A stretch of 64,000 bases of DNA from Cyrtodaria siliqua (GCA_037043455.1 JAWPHD010002624.1:1-64000), one strand, 5' to 3'. Shown: positions 23,155 to 35,318, counted from the stretch's first letter. Notes: generated by a model not told the origin, from the letters alone. Translations and numbers: made by a program.

Positions 23155-23397
23155 TTGTATAGTATGCCTTTCAACGGTGAAAGGCCCGGCCATATTATTA
23201 CAAACCCGAAGATTCCCACGAACGTATCCTTTCCTGTTTTCGTTTTCGCATTGGAAAGGGCTTTCAGTAGGGAACACTTTGTATTCTCTTCCTCATAGTA
23301 ATATAATAATATTTATTTACTTTTGCATTTCACACCACCCGCTCCCCTTAAATTAGCTTTAATAGTTCGCAAGAGCTACATTTAGTACGAATTCGTG

Positions 23398-23431
<34 letters not shown>

Positions 23432-24050
23432 CTTATATATATATATTTAAAAAAATATTTATTTGTTTTTGTTAAAAAAAAAAAGAAAAAAGAAACTGAC
23501 AAAGGAACAACTTATACCCTCTGTCACGTTTCTTGGTTTTTCTCTCTGCAGTGTGGTATATTGCAATTTAAATAGACTATTCTACTCATTTGTTTCTGTA
23601 TCGAATTGTATTAAAATGTGCACCACACTTAAAACTGATTCATCAAGTGCATAATAATCGCCACAAAGTAATAATACTGAATTGCAACTGCTCTAGTATT
23701 CTACATCTAACTATGTAATCATAGCCTCACTTCTCTCTTACCTGCTACTTCTTCTACCTACATCCCACGTACCCCTACCCCGTTATTTTAACATCATATT
23801 TTGTGTACTATGCCTCATGTTGTTATTTCATGTATTTCATATATGTTGTAACCTGAGTGAAACAATAAAGATTATGATTATGATTAACAAATGTTAGATG
23901 CAAAAGAAAACACAGTTATACTGTCGACTTCTTTTTAGAGAAAAAAAAACAGAAAATAAAAAATGCGACACACATGAACACGTCAGAATTTCTATTGACA
24001 ATTTCGCGGAGAAGTTGTCTTAACATATATAAATATATCAACGCTATGGT
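23155..24050. other. Stretch without a gene; (AT)n microsatellite
   Basis: Holds an (AT)n run at 23401-23446. The 63-codon frame after it is low-complexity and unsupported. Confidence 0.45.
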
Positions 24051-24059
24051 TGATGGAAG

Positions 24060-25396
24060 TTTTTGGAAGTTTTTATTTTCTAAATGCCATTAGGCCAGAT
24101 TGGCCCATGAGGCAACATATTTACTATACAAACATAGAGTCACATGACTGATGATCAATATATACATTCATCAAAATCCAAATAATGAAATCCCACAGGG
24201 ATTTGTGACTATTAAAACATATTATTTGGAACACTATTAAATAATAATCCTGGGAGAATATACATACAGTAAATTAGTTTATCTTAGCAAATATCACCAT
24301 ACAAAGAGATTGCTTCAGTGTTTGTGCATATCCATAATTAAGAAGAAAAAATAAAGAAAAAAAGATTTACTTGGGAGAAGGAAAATATAGTTTAATTATT
24401 ATATAATAATGCATTACGTAATTTAAATGCTTTGAATAGAAACAATCCAAAATTAAAGACTTCCCTTTTGTTTTCACTTTTTCACAGCATTACAAATTTG
24501 AACATACTTGGCCGTTGGAAATAAAAACTTGACACGTATTTCTTACGTAAATCATTATACAATGGACAACATAAAACAAAATGGTATTCGTCTTCGAGTA
24601 TGTTACAATGTCTACATCGTCTCTCATCTATATGAACTCTATTTCTGGACCATCTGCCCATTTCCACTTCTAATCTGTGCGACGATACACGAAGTTTTGA
24701 AATGGATTGACGTGTGCATTTACTCTTAACAATATTTAAGTAAGATTGTAGCTCAAAATTTGAAATATTTCGGTAAAACAACGCTCTGGATGAATCAATT
24801 AATCTTGTATTCCATTCTTGTATAAAAACATCTTTCAAACGTTGTTTAAAAATTGTTAAGAATGCATTGACGTTACCCACGCTTTGATGAAACCAAACAT
24901 GGTAGAATCCATAATTACTTAAAAGATTTCTGACTTTGCTGGCCCAGTTTTGGGTGCCTGCATTTACACCAATATCACTTAACATATCTTCATACATTAA
25001 TCGTATATATTTCACATCCTCTGATTGTAAAATTTTAAACCAATATTTAATAATTGAGAACAAACGTCTACATTTTAATGTACTTCTACCTAGCTCACCA
25101 TAAATACAATCGTTTTGTGTCGATTTCTTAACACCCATCAACTTTTTACAAAACTGGGTGTGAACACGTTCAATACTATTGGCTTGGGCAAATCCCCATA
25201 CTTCACAGCCATATGACAGAATAGGATATATAAGTTTATCGAATAGGTCTAATACATCTTTTGGCGATAAGTCAATGAATTTGTATAAACATTTTTCACG
25301 CTTAAAAATGGCTTTTAACGCTTGGCCAGATAATAAAGCCTGTGTTTCAGAAAATAAACCACCTGTAGTAAAGACAATACCTAAATACGTATATTA
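24060..25396 (-). mobile_element. 5'-truncated LINE (non-LTR retrotransposon)
   Basis: Minus-oriented element made of the last ~300 codons of a LINE ORF2 and about 400 bp of 3' region. The 3' part includes 'tgcctcatgggcc'-like sequence near 24100, common at ends of such elements. The 5' end is lost at about 25396, as expected from incomplete target-primed reverse transcription. Confidence 0.75.
24482..25390 (-). pseudogene. LINE ORF2 C-terminal region
   Basis: Open minus-strand frame running from about 25390 to the stop at 24482. The longest stretch from a Met begins at 25141, but homology continues upstream without a stop. It reads YLGIVFTTGG (end of the RT palm), then LIYPILSYGCEVWG (25186-25230), a motif shared by many non-LTR elements after the RT. 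It then has FKQRLKDVFIQEW, RVSSHRLEVEMGRW and a C-terminal zinc-knuckle-like CxxC-x7-H-x4-C (about 24566-24621). Endonuclease and most of the RT are missing, so it is inactive. Clade cannot be decided by eye. Confidence 0.8.
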
Positions 25397-25629
25397 CGTA
25401 TTATATATATTCATATCCATGTCATGAACATATAAACACATACACTTACATTTCAAACACAATCAAAAATGCGCTATTTGCATTTTCAAATGTGACAAAC
25501 CACCACACACAAATATACAAGACTATGTGAAAATAATTATAGTTCAATTAAACACAAAACATTACAATTGAGAAGGAGAAAGGAAATGAGACATGGAATG
25601 AATTACAGTTACATTTGATCAATTTCTTA
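25397..25629. other. Short AT-rich spacer
   Basis: Between two LINE remnants; nothing recognised. Confidence 0.4.
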
Positions 25630-26140
25630 GCGTTTTTTTTTTATTTCAAATGCTTTAACAATATACAAACTTAAAATTTTAAGCGATTCCAAAAATACCT
25701 TTTAATATATATTTTTCGGATGTCTTTTAAACAGGTCGCAATCTAAAATGAAATGAAACTCGTCCTCAAGTTTATTGCAAATTATACAAATTCTATCTGC
25801 TAATGGTATACTTCTAGGTCTATGCCATCTACCAGTCTCTATAGCAAGGCTGTGAGATGAGACAATTAATCTGGTCCTCGATATTCTAAATTTGGTTATG
25901 TTTATTCAATTAAGAAATAATGGAAAATCAAAGCAAACAATTTCTTTAACAGATATTGCTCTCGATGAACTTTCTAAACGTTCTTGTCAAAACTGTATTT
26001 TATTGATCACGAAGTCGTTGTTTAATTATACCTAAGAAAATGACGATAATAAATTGCGAACTAGTATTACCCATGATTCATTTTTGGGTAAATATCAGCA
26101 TCTGTTTTAAGTACATTATAAATAAGTTTGCAAAAATGAG
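25630..26140 (-). pseudogene. Second LINE ORF2 C-terminal remnant
   Basis: Minus frame gives RLIVSSHSLAIETGRW and a CIICNKLEDEFHFILDC zinc-knuckle-like motif, parallel to the neighbour but clearly different in sequence, so it is a second related LINE. Upstream frames (IKQRLRDQ, FCKLIYNVL) are broken by stops. Confidence 0.7.
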
Positions 26141-26204
26141 ATATAGGGTCCTATAGAAACCACAGCGTCCGAGCGCAAAGGCATCGTAGGTCCGCACTGT
26201 ACTG

Positions 26205-26340
26205 CAAACAAGGACTTGAAAATACAATGCAAGAGACAAAAAAACAACAGAAAGGGTGGTGAAGACAGGGTTACCGACTTGGAACGGTCAGTAGGCAATA
26301 AGGCCCACTGGTTAGCTTGAATCGATTTTATATGCGCACA
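26205..26340 (-). mobile_element. PLE 3' UTR fragment (family A)
   Basis: Diverged but clear: 'ggttaccgacttggaacggtcagtaggcaa'-type region (26269-26298) in reverse orientation. Confidence 0.7.
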
Positions 26341-26842
26341 ATCCTCGCTATTATCCTGTCTTCAACAATACTGCAATACTTGTTTTCACTACTGTTTAAA
26401 ATCTTTAACCAAAACGCAATAATTGTATAACATGTTTTATTGATAAGGCTAAAAGTACCTGTGTTCAAAATAGTGTTAAATAATGTGTATAAATACGGTA
26501 ATAATTGATGAGCACAAACAATTCATTTAAAACAAACCTAGACCAGCATTTTTACCATTTTTAAACTTTCTATAATAGCTTTTAATATTTCCTCATTACT
26601 TAAAACTACATCAAGTTCACTGAACATAACCTGGAACCCGCAATTTACAAAAACGTTTATTAAAATACAAACATCTTCATCGGGTTGGAAAAAGGATCAT
26701 CAGGATTAATGATAGATATAAAATATTATTCAAAAACAGACAATGATATATTTGGACATTTTGCCTGCGATGTTTCTCTTAACATTTTCCAGTATAGTTT
26801 CGCATTTTTATGCATGTATGTTTCGATGTTTTTTACATTATT

Positions 26843-26846
<4 letters not shown>

Positions 26847-26893
<47 letters not shown>

Positions 26894-26895
26894 TA
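26847..26895. repeat. (TC)n/(AT)n microsatellite
   Basis: About 34 bp of TC dinucleotides followed by about 14 bp of AT. Confidence 0.97.
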
Positions 26896-26904
26896 AGGTA
26901 TAAC

Positions 26905-26995
26905 TTTATAATTGTTGTTTGTTTTGAATGCGTGTTTTTGGAATTGAGTTTTGTGATGTTGCATTTCATGTTCGATTTTTAAAGTTAAACACATC
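26905..26995 (+). mobile_element. PLE 3' terminus fragment (family A)
   Basis: Short, diverged 3' end with 'ttgtttgttttgaatgcgtg' and terminal 'tgttcgatttttaaagtt'. Confidence 0.55.
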
Positions 26996-26999
26996 GCAG

Positions 27000-27985
27000 A
27001 AAACCTAAAAAAATATCTATATTTCAATGTCGGCAATACAATATCCGTTCATACTCACCTCGAAAATATAGTTAGATCATCATGGTTCGATATTTGGGAT
27101 AAACACGAATGGCATCATACTCCAAATAACGGACATATTCTCTGTCAATCAAATATTGAATTTGCCTTGTTATTTCTGAGTTGCACTTTTGTATAATTAT
27201 CTCCACAGTTTTATGAGCGTTTATTGGAGAATTAAGTCAATTCAAATATAATTAGTTTCCCACCTCCAAGGGATGCGGGCTATGATTTGTTTTTGAGATA
27301 CTCCAGAGAGACAGAGGAATTGGAAATGTATTTAATTATGTTCACAATTTTGAGACAATCAAGGGTCAAATAAACTAGAAAATATAATTATATCTTGAGA
27401 TGGAGGGTAGGAACTGGATATTTCTTAAAACATATTACTTAATCAGTCGTGGGGGCTTAAACAATATTAAGACAACCTCTGGTACGGAGAGATATATTGC
27501 TTAGATTACTTTCGATTATGTCAGTGGTATACTCAGAAACTATAAAACACGTGCACAGAAAATCAGGTAGAATAAAAAGTAAGTGATACACAACATTTAT
27601 TTTTGTCCGAAATCTTATTGAAAATGAATTCCATTGAATTTGAAATTTTCTAATCAAGGTGAATTGTCATAAGTGGTTATTTTATCCACGGATAAAGATT
27701 CTATAGCCAATAATCTGCCGCGAGTAACTGATGAAACGCAGACGACAAACAAAACCCGTGACAATTCGTATACAACCGTAACTAATCGGGTATTTCCGTA
27801 TCACTCCGGTAAAAGGATCGAGATGAACATTCTGTTATTTCCGTGATATGACACTGCGCGGCAACGAAATCCTGATTGATATGACTAGCTAGGTATATGT
27901 TGTATCGTATATTTAAAAACAACATATTTGTAGGGAAGTATATGATAAATAGTAATAGTTCAATAAAAAAGAAGTATGAAAGGAG
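27000..27985. other. AT-rich stretch without a gene
   Basis: No array, RT match or splice-flanked exon detected. Confidence 0.4.
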
Positions 27986-27989
27986 AAAT

Positions 27990-28100
27990 TTGGAAATCGC
28001 CGAACACGATAAATATAAAAAATATTGCAGTCTCGGTTTGTTTGTTCATGAACGGTAGTGAAAAGTGCTCGCTACCGTTCAAGCCATCCAGCCCCGGGTT
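27990..28100 (+). repeat. Family C repeat with double hairpin (first stem damaged)
   Basis: Shares 'atcgccgaacacgataaat' and 'tattgcagtctcggtttg' with 46483-46600. The second stem GAACGGTAG (28050-28058) pairs with CTACCGTTC (28072-28080). The 3' arm of the first stem is deleted. Confidence 0.8.
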
Positions 28101-28570
28101 GAGCAGAAATCAACCACAAACTAAACAATGATTATGATTATTATAGTCAGTTGGCATCAAAGAAACTAATTTGGAAAAAAGCATGGACAACATGTTCCAA
28201 TAATTTAAAACACAATTATTTACACCATTAAAACATACTTTAAGCTAATGCCCCGCGAATGGACATATATAAACTACAATCAATATCCGTTGTATTATCT
28301 TTTCTTCTTATTTTCTTCAGTGTATGAAATCTCATAAGAAAGGGTCAATATAAGAATATAATACATAAATATCATTTTCATCTGAGCATGAAACTAGATA
28401 GTGACACACTGCGTTAAATATTGTCAAACAAATTGCGTTGAACAAACTGTTACGAATTATTTCAAAAGAAACTGTTAAATTGTGTGCTGGCACGAAAGTA
28501 ATCGTTATCTGTTAACTGTTATTTTTTTTTCTTAAATGCAAAACTTCATCTACATGTATGAACATTATTA
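28101..28570. other. Stretch without a gene
   Basis: AT-rich, nothing recognised. Confidence 0.4.
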
Positions 28571-29131
28571 AAAGAAATGTAACGACACCGCCAAACAATG
28601 TTGATTATATACAGTTCTGAAAAACTTAGCAAAGAGTAAAGGATGATCAAAATCGGATGATAAACAAAGAAGATATGATAATTTGAAGGTTTTGTTCAAA
28701 CGGATATGGAAGCTGCCATTTTGAGAGCTATGACATCATAGTTCTAAATGACCATATACAGAATATTTATAAATATGAAACTTTACTGATTTATAGGAAG
28801 AAAATGACAGCAACTATATCAAAAAATATGTTTACATAATGGCAATAATGCTTTATATGACAGGTCAATAAATGATTTTGAATTCATTTGCATTGGATTT
28901 TCTTTGCTTTAAATGATATTTATAAATATTCCATATATGGTAATTTGGAACTATGACGTCACAGTTAAAAAATGGCGGCTCCCATATCCGTTTAAGAACA
29001 ACCTTCAAATGTTCATATCTGTTTTGTTTATCACCGATTTTGATAATTCTTTGGCCGTTTTCCAAGTTTTTCAGAACTCTCAATAATAGAGCTTGTTTGG
29101 CTGTGTCGCTACATTCTCTTTAAGGTTTAGA
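28571..29131. mobile_element. ~560-bp fold-back element with ~205-bp arms
   Basis: Arm 28571-28775 is complementary to 28915-29131 ('tgtaacgacaccgccaaac' against 'gtttggctgtgtcgctaca'; 'ttctgaaaaactt' against 'aagtttttcagaa'). Arms have diverged by perhaps 20% by eye. The 72-codon frame at 28865-29083 lies in an arm and is not a gene. Confidence 0.85.
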
Positions 29132-29996
29132 TGGTAATAAAAGTATATATCTATAAACAGTAGGACTCATCTGTCATAGTTTGTGCGCATTTTGTTTATA
29201 CAATTATGTTTCGTATTTTCTCCGGAACAAATAAAACTTGGAGGAAAATGTGCATTTGATCATTAACCAATATTATTTCTCTCAATTATTCCTCGAGGGA
29301 AATTTGAGTTTGATCATTTACCAATGTTATTTTCTTCGAAGTTTACCTCGAGTGTACAATTTTAACGAATGATACAATTCTCTACATAGACATTTATGCA
29401 CTTTTATTGTATTCGTCACTTGTTTATGAGACACAAGTTGAATACAATTTTACATTAAACTTGGCAAGGAGTTAAATTGATGCACGTTATCCCTGTATCA
29501 GACGGAAGTTATTTTGTATAAGGCAATTTGAAAAGCGTAAAGATAAACACTAAGTAGTTTTTTTCAACGTTAACTACTTCGTTCTGACGACAGCGTGTTC
29601 TCTGATAGTGTAATCGTGGTCATAAACAGTATTACAACGAGCTAAATCATTATCGAATGGCTAATGAAACATCATGCCACATAACACACACTTGTCCGAA
29701 ATATAAATGTTTAAAATCATGTTTTGGTTCGCTTAAATTCTACGAGATGTCGATGATCCAAGTAAACACTTGTCACTTCCCACATAGATTCTTTGTCAGT
29801 TGGATTCAATGATCTATCCTTTCAGAATACATTTAGATCTTATATTCTCAACTTATACTGTATAGCGTGTACTGTCTTGTTTGTATTTGTTTCTAGATAG
29901 GCATGGATGTTAGATTCGTTTGCATGAGAATGTGTCTTATTTTACATGATTTTAGTCTACATGCTTATCAATAAATAAAGATGGGTCCGTTGAAAA
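29132..29996. other. AT-rich stretch without a gene
   Basis: Nothing recognised. Confidence 0.4.
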
Positions 29997-30110
29997 GAAC
30001 AAACACAAACAAGAGAGAAAAGTAGCAGACTCGGTTTTATTGAGTCTGTTCATGAGGGGTAATATAAGGTGCAACATCTCTCACGTCCCATACCAGCGGC
30101 ATAAAGTTCT
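29997..30110 (+). repeat. Family B fragment with double hairpin
   Basis: First stem CAGACTC/GAGTCTG intact. Second stem GAGGGGT/ATCTCTC still pairs fully using two G-T wobbles, so its changes keep the fold. Confidence 0.85.
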
Positions 30111-30377
30111 CCAGCCATGTTTTGTTTCATGAACATGCTTATGTTCATTTAAATTGAAATCAATACACAACAATAGATATTTACAATTGAGATTTTATTT
30201 GATGACGTAGAAAACTTTGAACAGGTATATTAATCCACAGGTAAATGTATTTATAAATTATCTGGCAATAGTTGTGCAGCTATACAATTCAGATTTATCT
30301 CATTTCCCTGTGCAGACACGCAGTGGTAAAAGTAGTATCTACGTCATCCAAATAATACTTATGTTTACATACAACTT

Positions 30378-30497
30378 AGTAGCGGTTTTAAATATATGTT
30401 TCTCTCCGGGACTATCAATACATGTTCATATGATGTTTAAGAGTTAAATGTGTTAATGATAATACTACAAAAGGGGTGGCCATTCATCTTTAGGCGT
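30378..30497 (+). repeat. Repeat D, copy 2, followed by family B stub
   Basis: Inverted partner of 18527-18650. Directly followed (about 30485-30550) by a family B piece ('gcgttattctactttaaagc'). Confidence 0.7.
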
Positions 30498-30550
30498 TAT
30501 TCTACTTTAAAGCCACACAGATTGTGCTTGATACTCTCAATGGATCAATA

Positions 30551-31935
30551 AGTCATGTTTTGTGGATGGCTAAGTTCTGTAAATGATGCAGTTCTTGTTC
30601 GAGGTGTATTCAATAAGTCTCTGTTCAGTATCCGTTTGAGTTAAACTATGTATTGTTCATGGAAAAAATATGTCACTTACATAATTTAAAATAGAAAGCT
30701 TTCTTTAACATGTTTAAGTATTGTTCTCTTTGTTATATATTTTCGATCTGGACCTATTACTTAAACGTGAATAAAGCATTATTCTGTGCCAGGATATTTG
30801 GAAGAAATTTCGGACTGTATGCGATTATGCACGCCAGTTAAATATTTTTTCAAACACTTATATACATAGGATATAACTCACAAAATAACTGAAACTGTTT
30901 TTGTTAGGATTTTTATTAAATCTTTAAATAGTTTATCATGTTTATTGTTGAACAGTTTTGTTGCAATTGTATAATTCTCGTTCATTTGCTATAGACATAT
31001 ATATATTTTTTTCTTTAATATGCTGCTTTGTAAAGAAGACCTCATGGGAAGTTAGTAGTTTTACCAAATGGGCTACCCTCCTCTTAAAATAAAGTCTTCA
31101 GTTCAATTCAGTTCAATTCAAATAAATTCAAGTTAATAAGTAATACTATGTGAAATTGTAAAAGGTTCAGATGAAGCCATTACATTCAAATTCGGTTTCT
31201 TATTACTTCAATTAATAAATCGATGTCGCCATAGCTTCGTTAAAATCCATTAAGATGTCACGGGATATGCCATCAGATTTTCAAACGCTGCAAGTCATTT
31301 ATGCCTGTCTGTTATTATATTTGGCTGTTTGCACAGATCATTTCGAAAGCTGCACGCAAAGTCTCATTGTGTGTGCTTATTTAAGAATTAAGTCCCGTAA
31401 TACGTTTCTTTGCTCCAGGATGTGGCTATCAATAAGAACCGTTTGTATTACAAGAAATGACATTCTGGTTAATTAAACTGTCAGTCTGGATTCCATTATA
31501 GTTATGTTTGTATTATATTTATAATATCATATTTAAATATTAGGCAAGTAAAGAAGATTTCAATCAAATAATGTAATTCCTTTGGGGTCTCAGCACACAG
31601 TGCATTTTCACTATGTCGGCCTATTTGAATAATGTTTACAGGGCCATTCCGAACAGGAGATTTCCAAGCTAAAAGTTACTTTTGTATGAAACAAAGTCAT
31701 TTGCCCACACAAAACTTTACAAAGTCTGAATTCCTACTCTTCTTCAACATCCATAAAACTGCCATATTTTCATATAAGCAAAACAATTTCAAAACTTACA
31801 TTTTTAACATGACAATGCTAGAAAAATGTAACAAATAGATCAACAATGTGATATAAACCGAAAAGGGACACTTTAAGTTAGTAAAAATGCTCTTTTTTAC
31901 TAAAAGAAATGAGAGTTATTTACTGACTGCCATTA
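30551..31935. other. AT-rich stretch without a gene
   Basis: Only a short 'cagttcaatt' repeat near 31098-31120. Frames at 31255-31476 and 31632-31838 lack motifs. Confidence 0.4.
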
Positions 31936-31940
31936 TGCGA

Positions 31941-31982
31941 CTACCCCGGGCAGACACTTCCCCTACCCCGGGCAGACACTTC
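31941..31982. repeat. 21-bp direct duplication
   Basis: 'ctaccccgggcagacacttc' occurs twice in a row. Confidence 0.95.
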
Positions 31983-31989
31983 CTGTGAT

Positions 31990-33160
31990 GCAATGGGTGG
32001 GATACCTTTATTTACACTGTCCCGTTTATTGGGATGACAGTATGGTAAGAGAGAAGTTTGGTGCACCCTATAACCTGGTTTAAACTGACCGTTCCAAGGC
32101 GGTAGCCCTATTGTCAACCCTTTTATGTTTGGGATGTCATATCTTACCTTTTTATCATACTTATAGTTGTTGTTTGTTTCTCTGTGTGTTTGTGGTTGAC
32201 TGTCGTCCTTGAATGCATCATTTCCTGTTTGATTTTTATGTCTAATTTTACAAGTAAAAAACTAGAAGCAAAATATGCAACACCACCAACATAAACGGGT
32301 TGATACGAGGGGGACCACCTTGGGAAGGTCAGTGGCAACAAGGTCAGTGGCAACAAGGTCAGTGGCAACACGGCCGCATATGGTTTTAACCGATGTGGGT
32401 TTCATTGTGTGTGTTGCTTGCTTGACAGAACCAATGAATGGGGGCATTGTCTTGAGTGCCTGAAACTTTTTAAACAAGTTGATAATATGAATGCAACATC
32501 GAGGCCTGGTTTAAACCCTCAGCGGCCTTTTTTTGCCACTTACCGTTCCAAGGCGGTAGCCCTATTGTCAACCCTTTTATGTTTGGGATGTCATATCTTA
32601 CCTTTTTATCATACTTATAGTTGTTGTTTGTTTCTCTGTGTGTTTGTGGTTGACTGTCGTCCTTGAATGCATCATTTCCTGTTTGATTTTTATGTCTAAT
32701 TTTACAAGTAAAAAACTAGAAGCAAAATATGCAACACCACCAACATAAACGGGTTGATACGAGGGGGACCACCTTGGGAAGGTCAGTGGCAACAAGGTCA
32801 GTGGCAACAAGGTCAGTGGCAACACGGCCGCATATGGTTTTAACCGATGTGGGTTTCATTGTGTGTGTTGCTTGCTTGACAGAACCAATGAATGGGGGCA
32901 TTGTCTTGAGTGCCTGAAACTTTTTAAACAAGTTGATAATATGAATGCAACATCGAGGCCTGGTTTAAACCCTCAGCGGCCTTTTTTTGCCACTTACCGT
33001 TCCAAGGCGGTAGCCCTATTGTCAACCCTTTGTGTTTGTGATGTCTTATTTGGCCTTTTATTCATCTTTAAATTTGTTCTTTGTTTCTGTGTGTGTTTGT
33101 GGTTGACTGTCGTCCTTGAATGCTGCTTTTCCTTTCGATTTTTATATCTATATTAACTGT
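31990..33160 (+). mobile_element. PLE 3' UTR complex with 454-bp tandem duplication
   Basis: Family A in plus orientation, interrupted by an inverted family A piece ('caacataaacgggttgata', 'aaggtcagtggcaac' three times). The block 32088-32541 is repeated essentially unchanged at 32542-32995. It then ends in a normal UTR end ('ttggccttttattcatcttt', 'tgactgtcgtccttgaatgc'). Frames within it are identical in the two units, which shows the duplication is recent. None is a gene. Confidence 0.9.
32328..32372. repeat. 15-bp triplication within PLE UTR
   Basis: 'aaggtcagtggcaac' three times in tandem; the same triplet recurs 454 bp later at about 32782-32826. Confidence 0.9.
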
Positions 33161-33289
33161 CAAACGGAGCTGAGTGTATGACTCATAATCACTTTGCACA
33201 TTTAGGCTTATGACAAGTCACTGAGTACTTGCTTTGTGCTTTTTAAATCTTTTGTTTTTTATATTCATATATATATATATATATATATA

Positions 33290-33394
33290 TAGATGGGGAA
33301 AAAAACATTTATACAGTGCTATAGTTTACAAAAACTCAAGCGCTTTCGGTTTTTGTAAACTATAGCACTGTATAAATGTTTTTTTCCCCATCTA
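33290..33394. mobile_element. Perfect 46-bp-arm fold-back between (TA)n tracts
   Basis: Arms 33290-33335 and 33349-33394 are complementary ('tagatggggaaaaaaacatt' with 'aatgtttttttccccatcta'). Loop of 13 nt, TCAAGCGCTTTCG. Flanked by (TA)n at 33262-33290 and 33455-33479. Confidence 0.95.
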
Positions 33395-33529
33395 TTAATT
33401 TATTCCAACATTTTCGTATCCCCTCGGGGATCCAGTGCTTTTTGAAAGGTATCTTATATATATATATATATATATATATGATCATCATCTGTGTGTTATA
33501 CTTATCTTGCTTATTACTGCTACACTCGA

Positions 33530-33805
33530 TGGGGATATCTTTATTCACACTGTCTCGTTTATTGCTTATCCCCGTTTAATCGGGGTAGCAGTATGGTAAG
33601 AGTGAGGTATAACCCCGGAGGAAATTTTGCCACTGACCATTCCAAGGCGGTAGTTCTATTGTCAACTATTTTATGTTTATGATGTCGCATAACTAGCCCT
33701 AGACTTTTCCTGGTAATTGTTGTTTGTTTCGATGCGTGGTTTTGGTTGACTGTGGTCCTTGAATGTTTCATTTTCTGTTCGACTTTTAAATCTACTTTTT
33801 ATACC
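33530..33805 (+). mobile_element. PLE 3' UTR copy (family A)
   Basis: From 'ggggatatctttattcacac' through 'ccattccaaggcggtagt' to terminal 'gttcgacttttaaatctac'. Confidence 0.85.
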
Positions 33806-34320
33806 CATCTATAGAATATGGCAAATAACGTTCAGAAAAAATGATTGAACATATGAAACACAACATACAGATGTATATTGCCTTCTTAAGAAAACTGCAT
33901 GAAATGTATGTCAGTTTACTATTACTTGCGGATGATGTCAACACGCATAATTCATATTTTACATGCTTTCCTCATTTAACAAGAAACTTATTTGCTATAG
34001 TTTTACTTTACGATACGTGAAAAGCAATGCCATGTAATAGTGTAAAAGAACACATTTAACACAGCATTATATGATTGCCTGTGTCTGTTGACGAGTAAAA
34101 GCTTCCCGCACAACTAGTATTGTTTAATGGAGCATATACCTGTCTATTTATCTGTTTTCTCGGAAGTGATAGCGACAGCATTCGTTTGAGCGGAAGTGAT
34201 GCGTGCCAGCGTTCGCACTTATGGCTGAATGACACGAATGAGTAACAGAAACCTAACGGGTTTAGGATCTAACCATTTAACTCACGTTTATCGTTATGGT
34301 GACACATTATAATGCCACCA
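33806..34320. other. Stretch without a gene
   Basis: Nothing recognised. Confidence 0.4.
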
Positions 34321-34377
34321 GTTAGTTTTGACATTTTCTGTATGAATATATATTACACAGAAAATGTCAAAACCAAC
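34321..34377. repeat. Small hairpin element, 21-bp arms
   Basis: 'gttagttttgacattttctg' pairs with 'cagaaaatgtcaaaaccaac' around a 15-nt loop; one mismatch. Confidence 0.9.
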
Positions 34378-34759
34378 AAGGGTAACTTAAATTTAATTTG
34401 ATTATAGCTACTCAAATTTCAAAAACACAGGAAATTAACAGTTTTAAAAAAGGGTATAGCATTGAAATTCCATTTAATTTCCGTCACTGATATGCCACTT
34501 GTTAACAAGTATAACGCAGTTTTGTCTGCTTTGAATGCAGTTTTGCTGTTACCTGAAATTGAATAGTGACACACAGTATCTACTCACGTTGTAAAAGCAA
34601 TAACCGAGACGGATAACGTCCACGTCGTTGACAAGCATCAAAAATAGGTAAATGATGCAAAGTCATGAAATCCGCAATAGTATGTGGCTAGTCCCAAAGG
34701 TTTCATTAATTTGAACCACACAGAACGCCTAAGATATATGATAATTACATTATATTAGA

Positions 34760-35159
34760 TATATTCTGTGATGAATTATAGAAATTTCCCAGTTTGAGAA
34801 AATCTATAACATATCCCTTCCTCTACTGTGCTATCTCGCCTAGTGCGCAAGATAGCACAGTAGCCAAATGTTCTAACTAAACGATAGACGTCGCGATATT
34901 ACTTCACGAATTGACGTCATAATATTACTCCGCGCTGTCGCCAAAGGAGTGACAGAAAAAGGAATACTTGTGTCAAAAGACGATTGGAAAGAAATTCATC
35001 ACAGAATATATATTATATAGTTTAATTAACATTTTTGTCGTGATACGGAAACTAATTCACTCGTGAGAAATATTCTTGCGATATAGAAACTCGTGCGAAA
35101 ACGCACTCGTTTCTATATCGCAAGAATCTTTCTCACTCGGGAATTATTTCCCGTATCAC
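34760..35159. mobile_element. Composite fold-back MITE M1, copy 2 (complete)
   Basis: Same composition as 21261-21660 with only scattered differences. The second hairpin is complete here: 'tgatacgg' at 35041 pairs with 'ccgtatca' ending at 35159. The apex has two same-direction CTCG boxes. Contains TGACGTCA at 34912-34919. Confidence 0.92.
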
Positions 35160-35318
35160 TTCAACAATGTTAATTAAACTCTATTTAATGTGTTTATTCC
35201 TTCAGGCTTTTAATTCATAAGATAAAAGTATTCCAATTGAACAATCAAGTTGCTTAATAATGTAATAGCTCCATTTAAGAGATAACCATGCTAAGATTTT
35301 CAATTGTGACGGTATGTG

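Noticed and set aside
32144..33156. Repeated 62-97 codon frames in identical pairs
   Set aside because: They are products of the 454-bp tandem duplication of PLE UTR, not a gene family.
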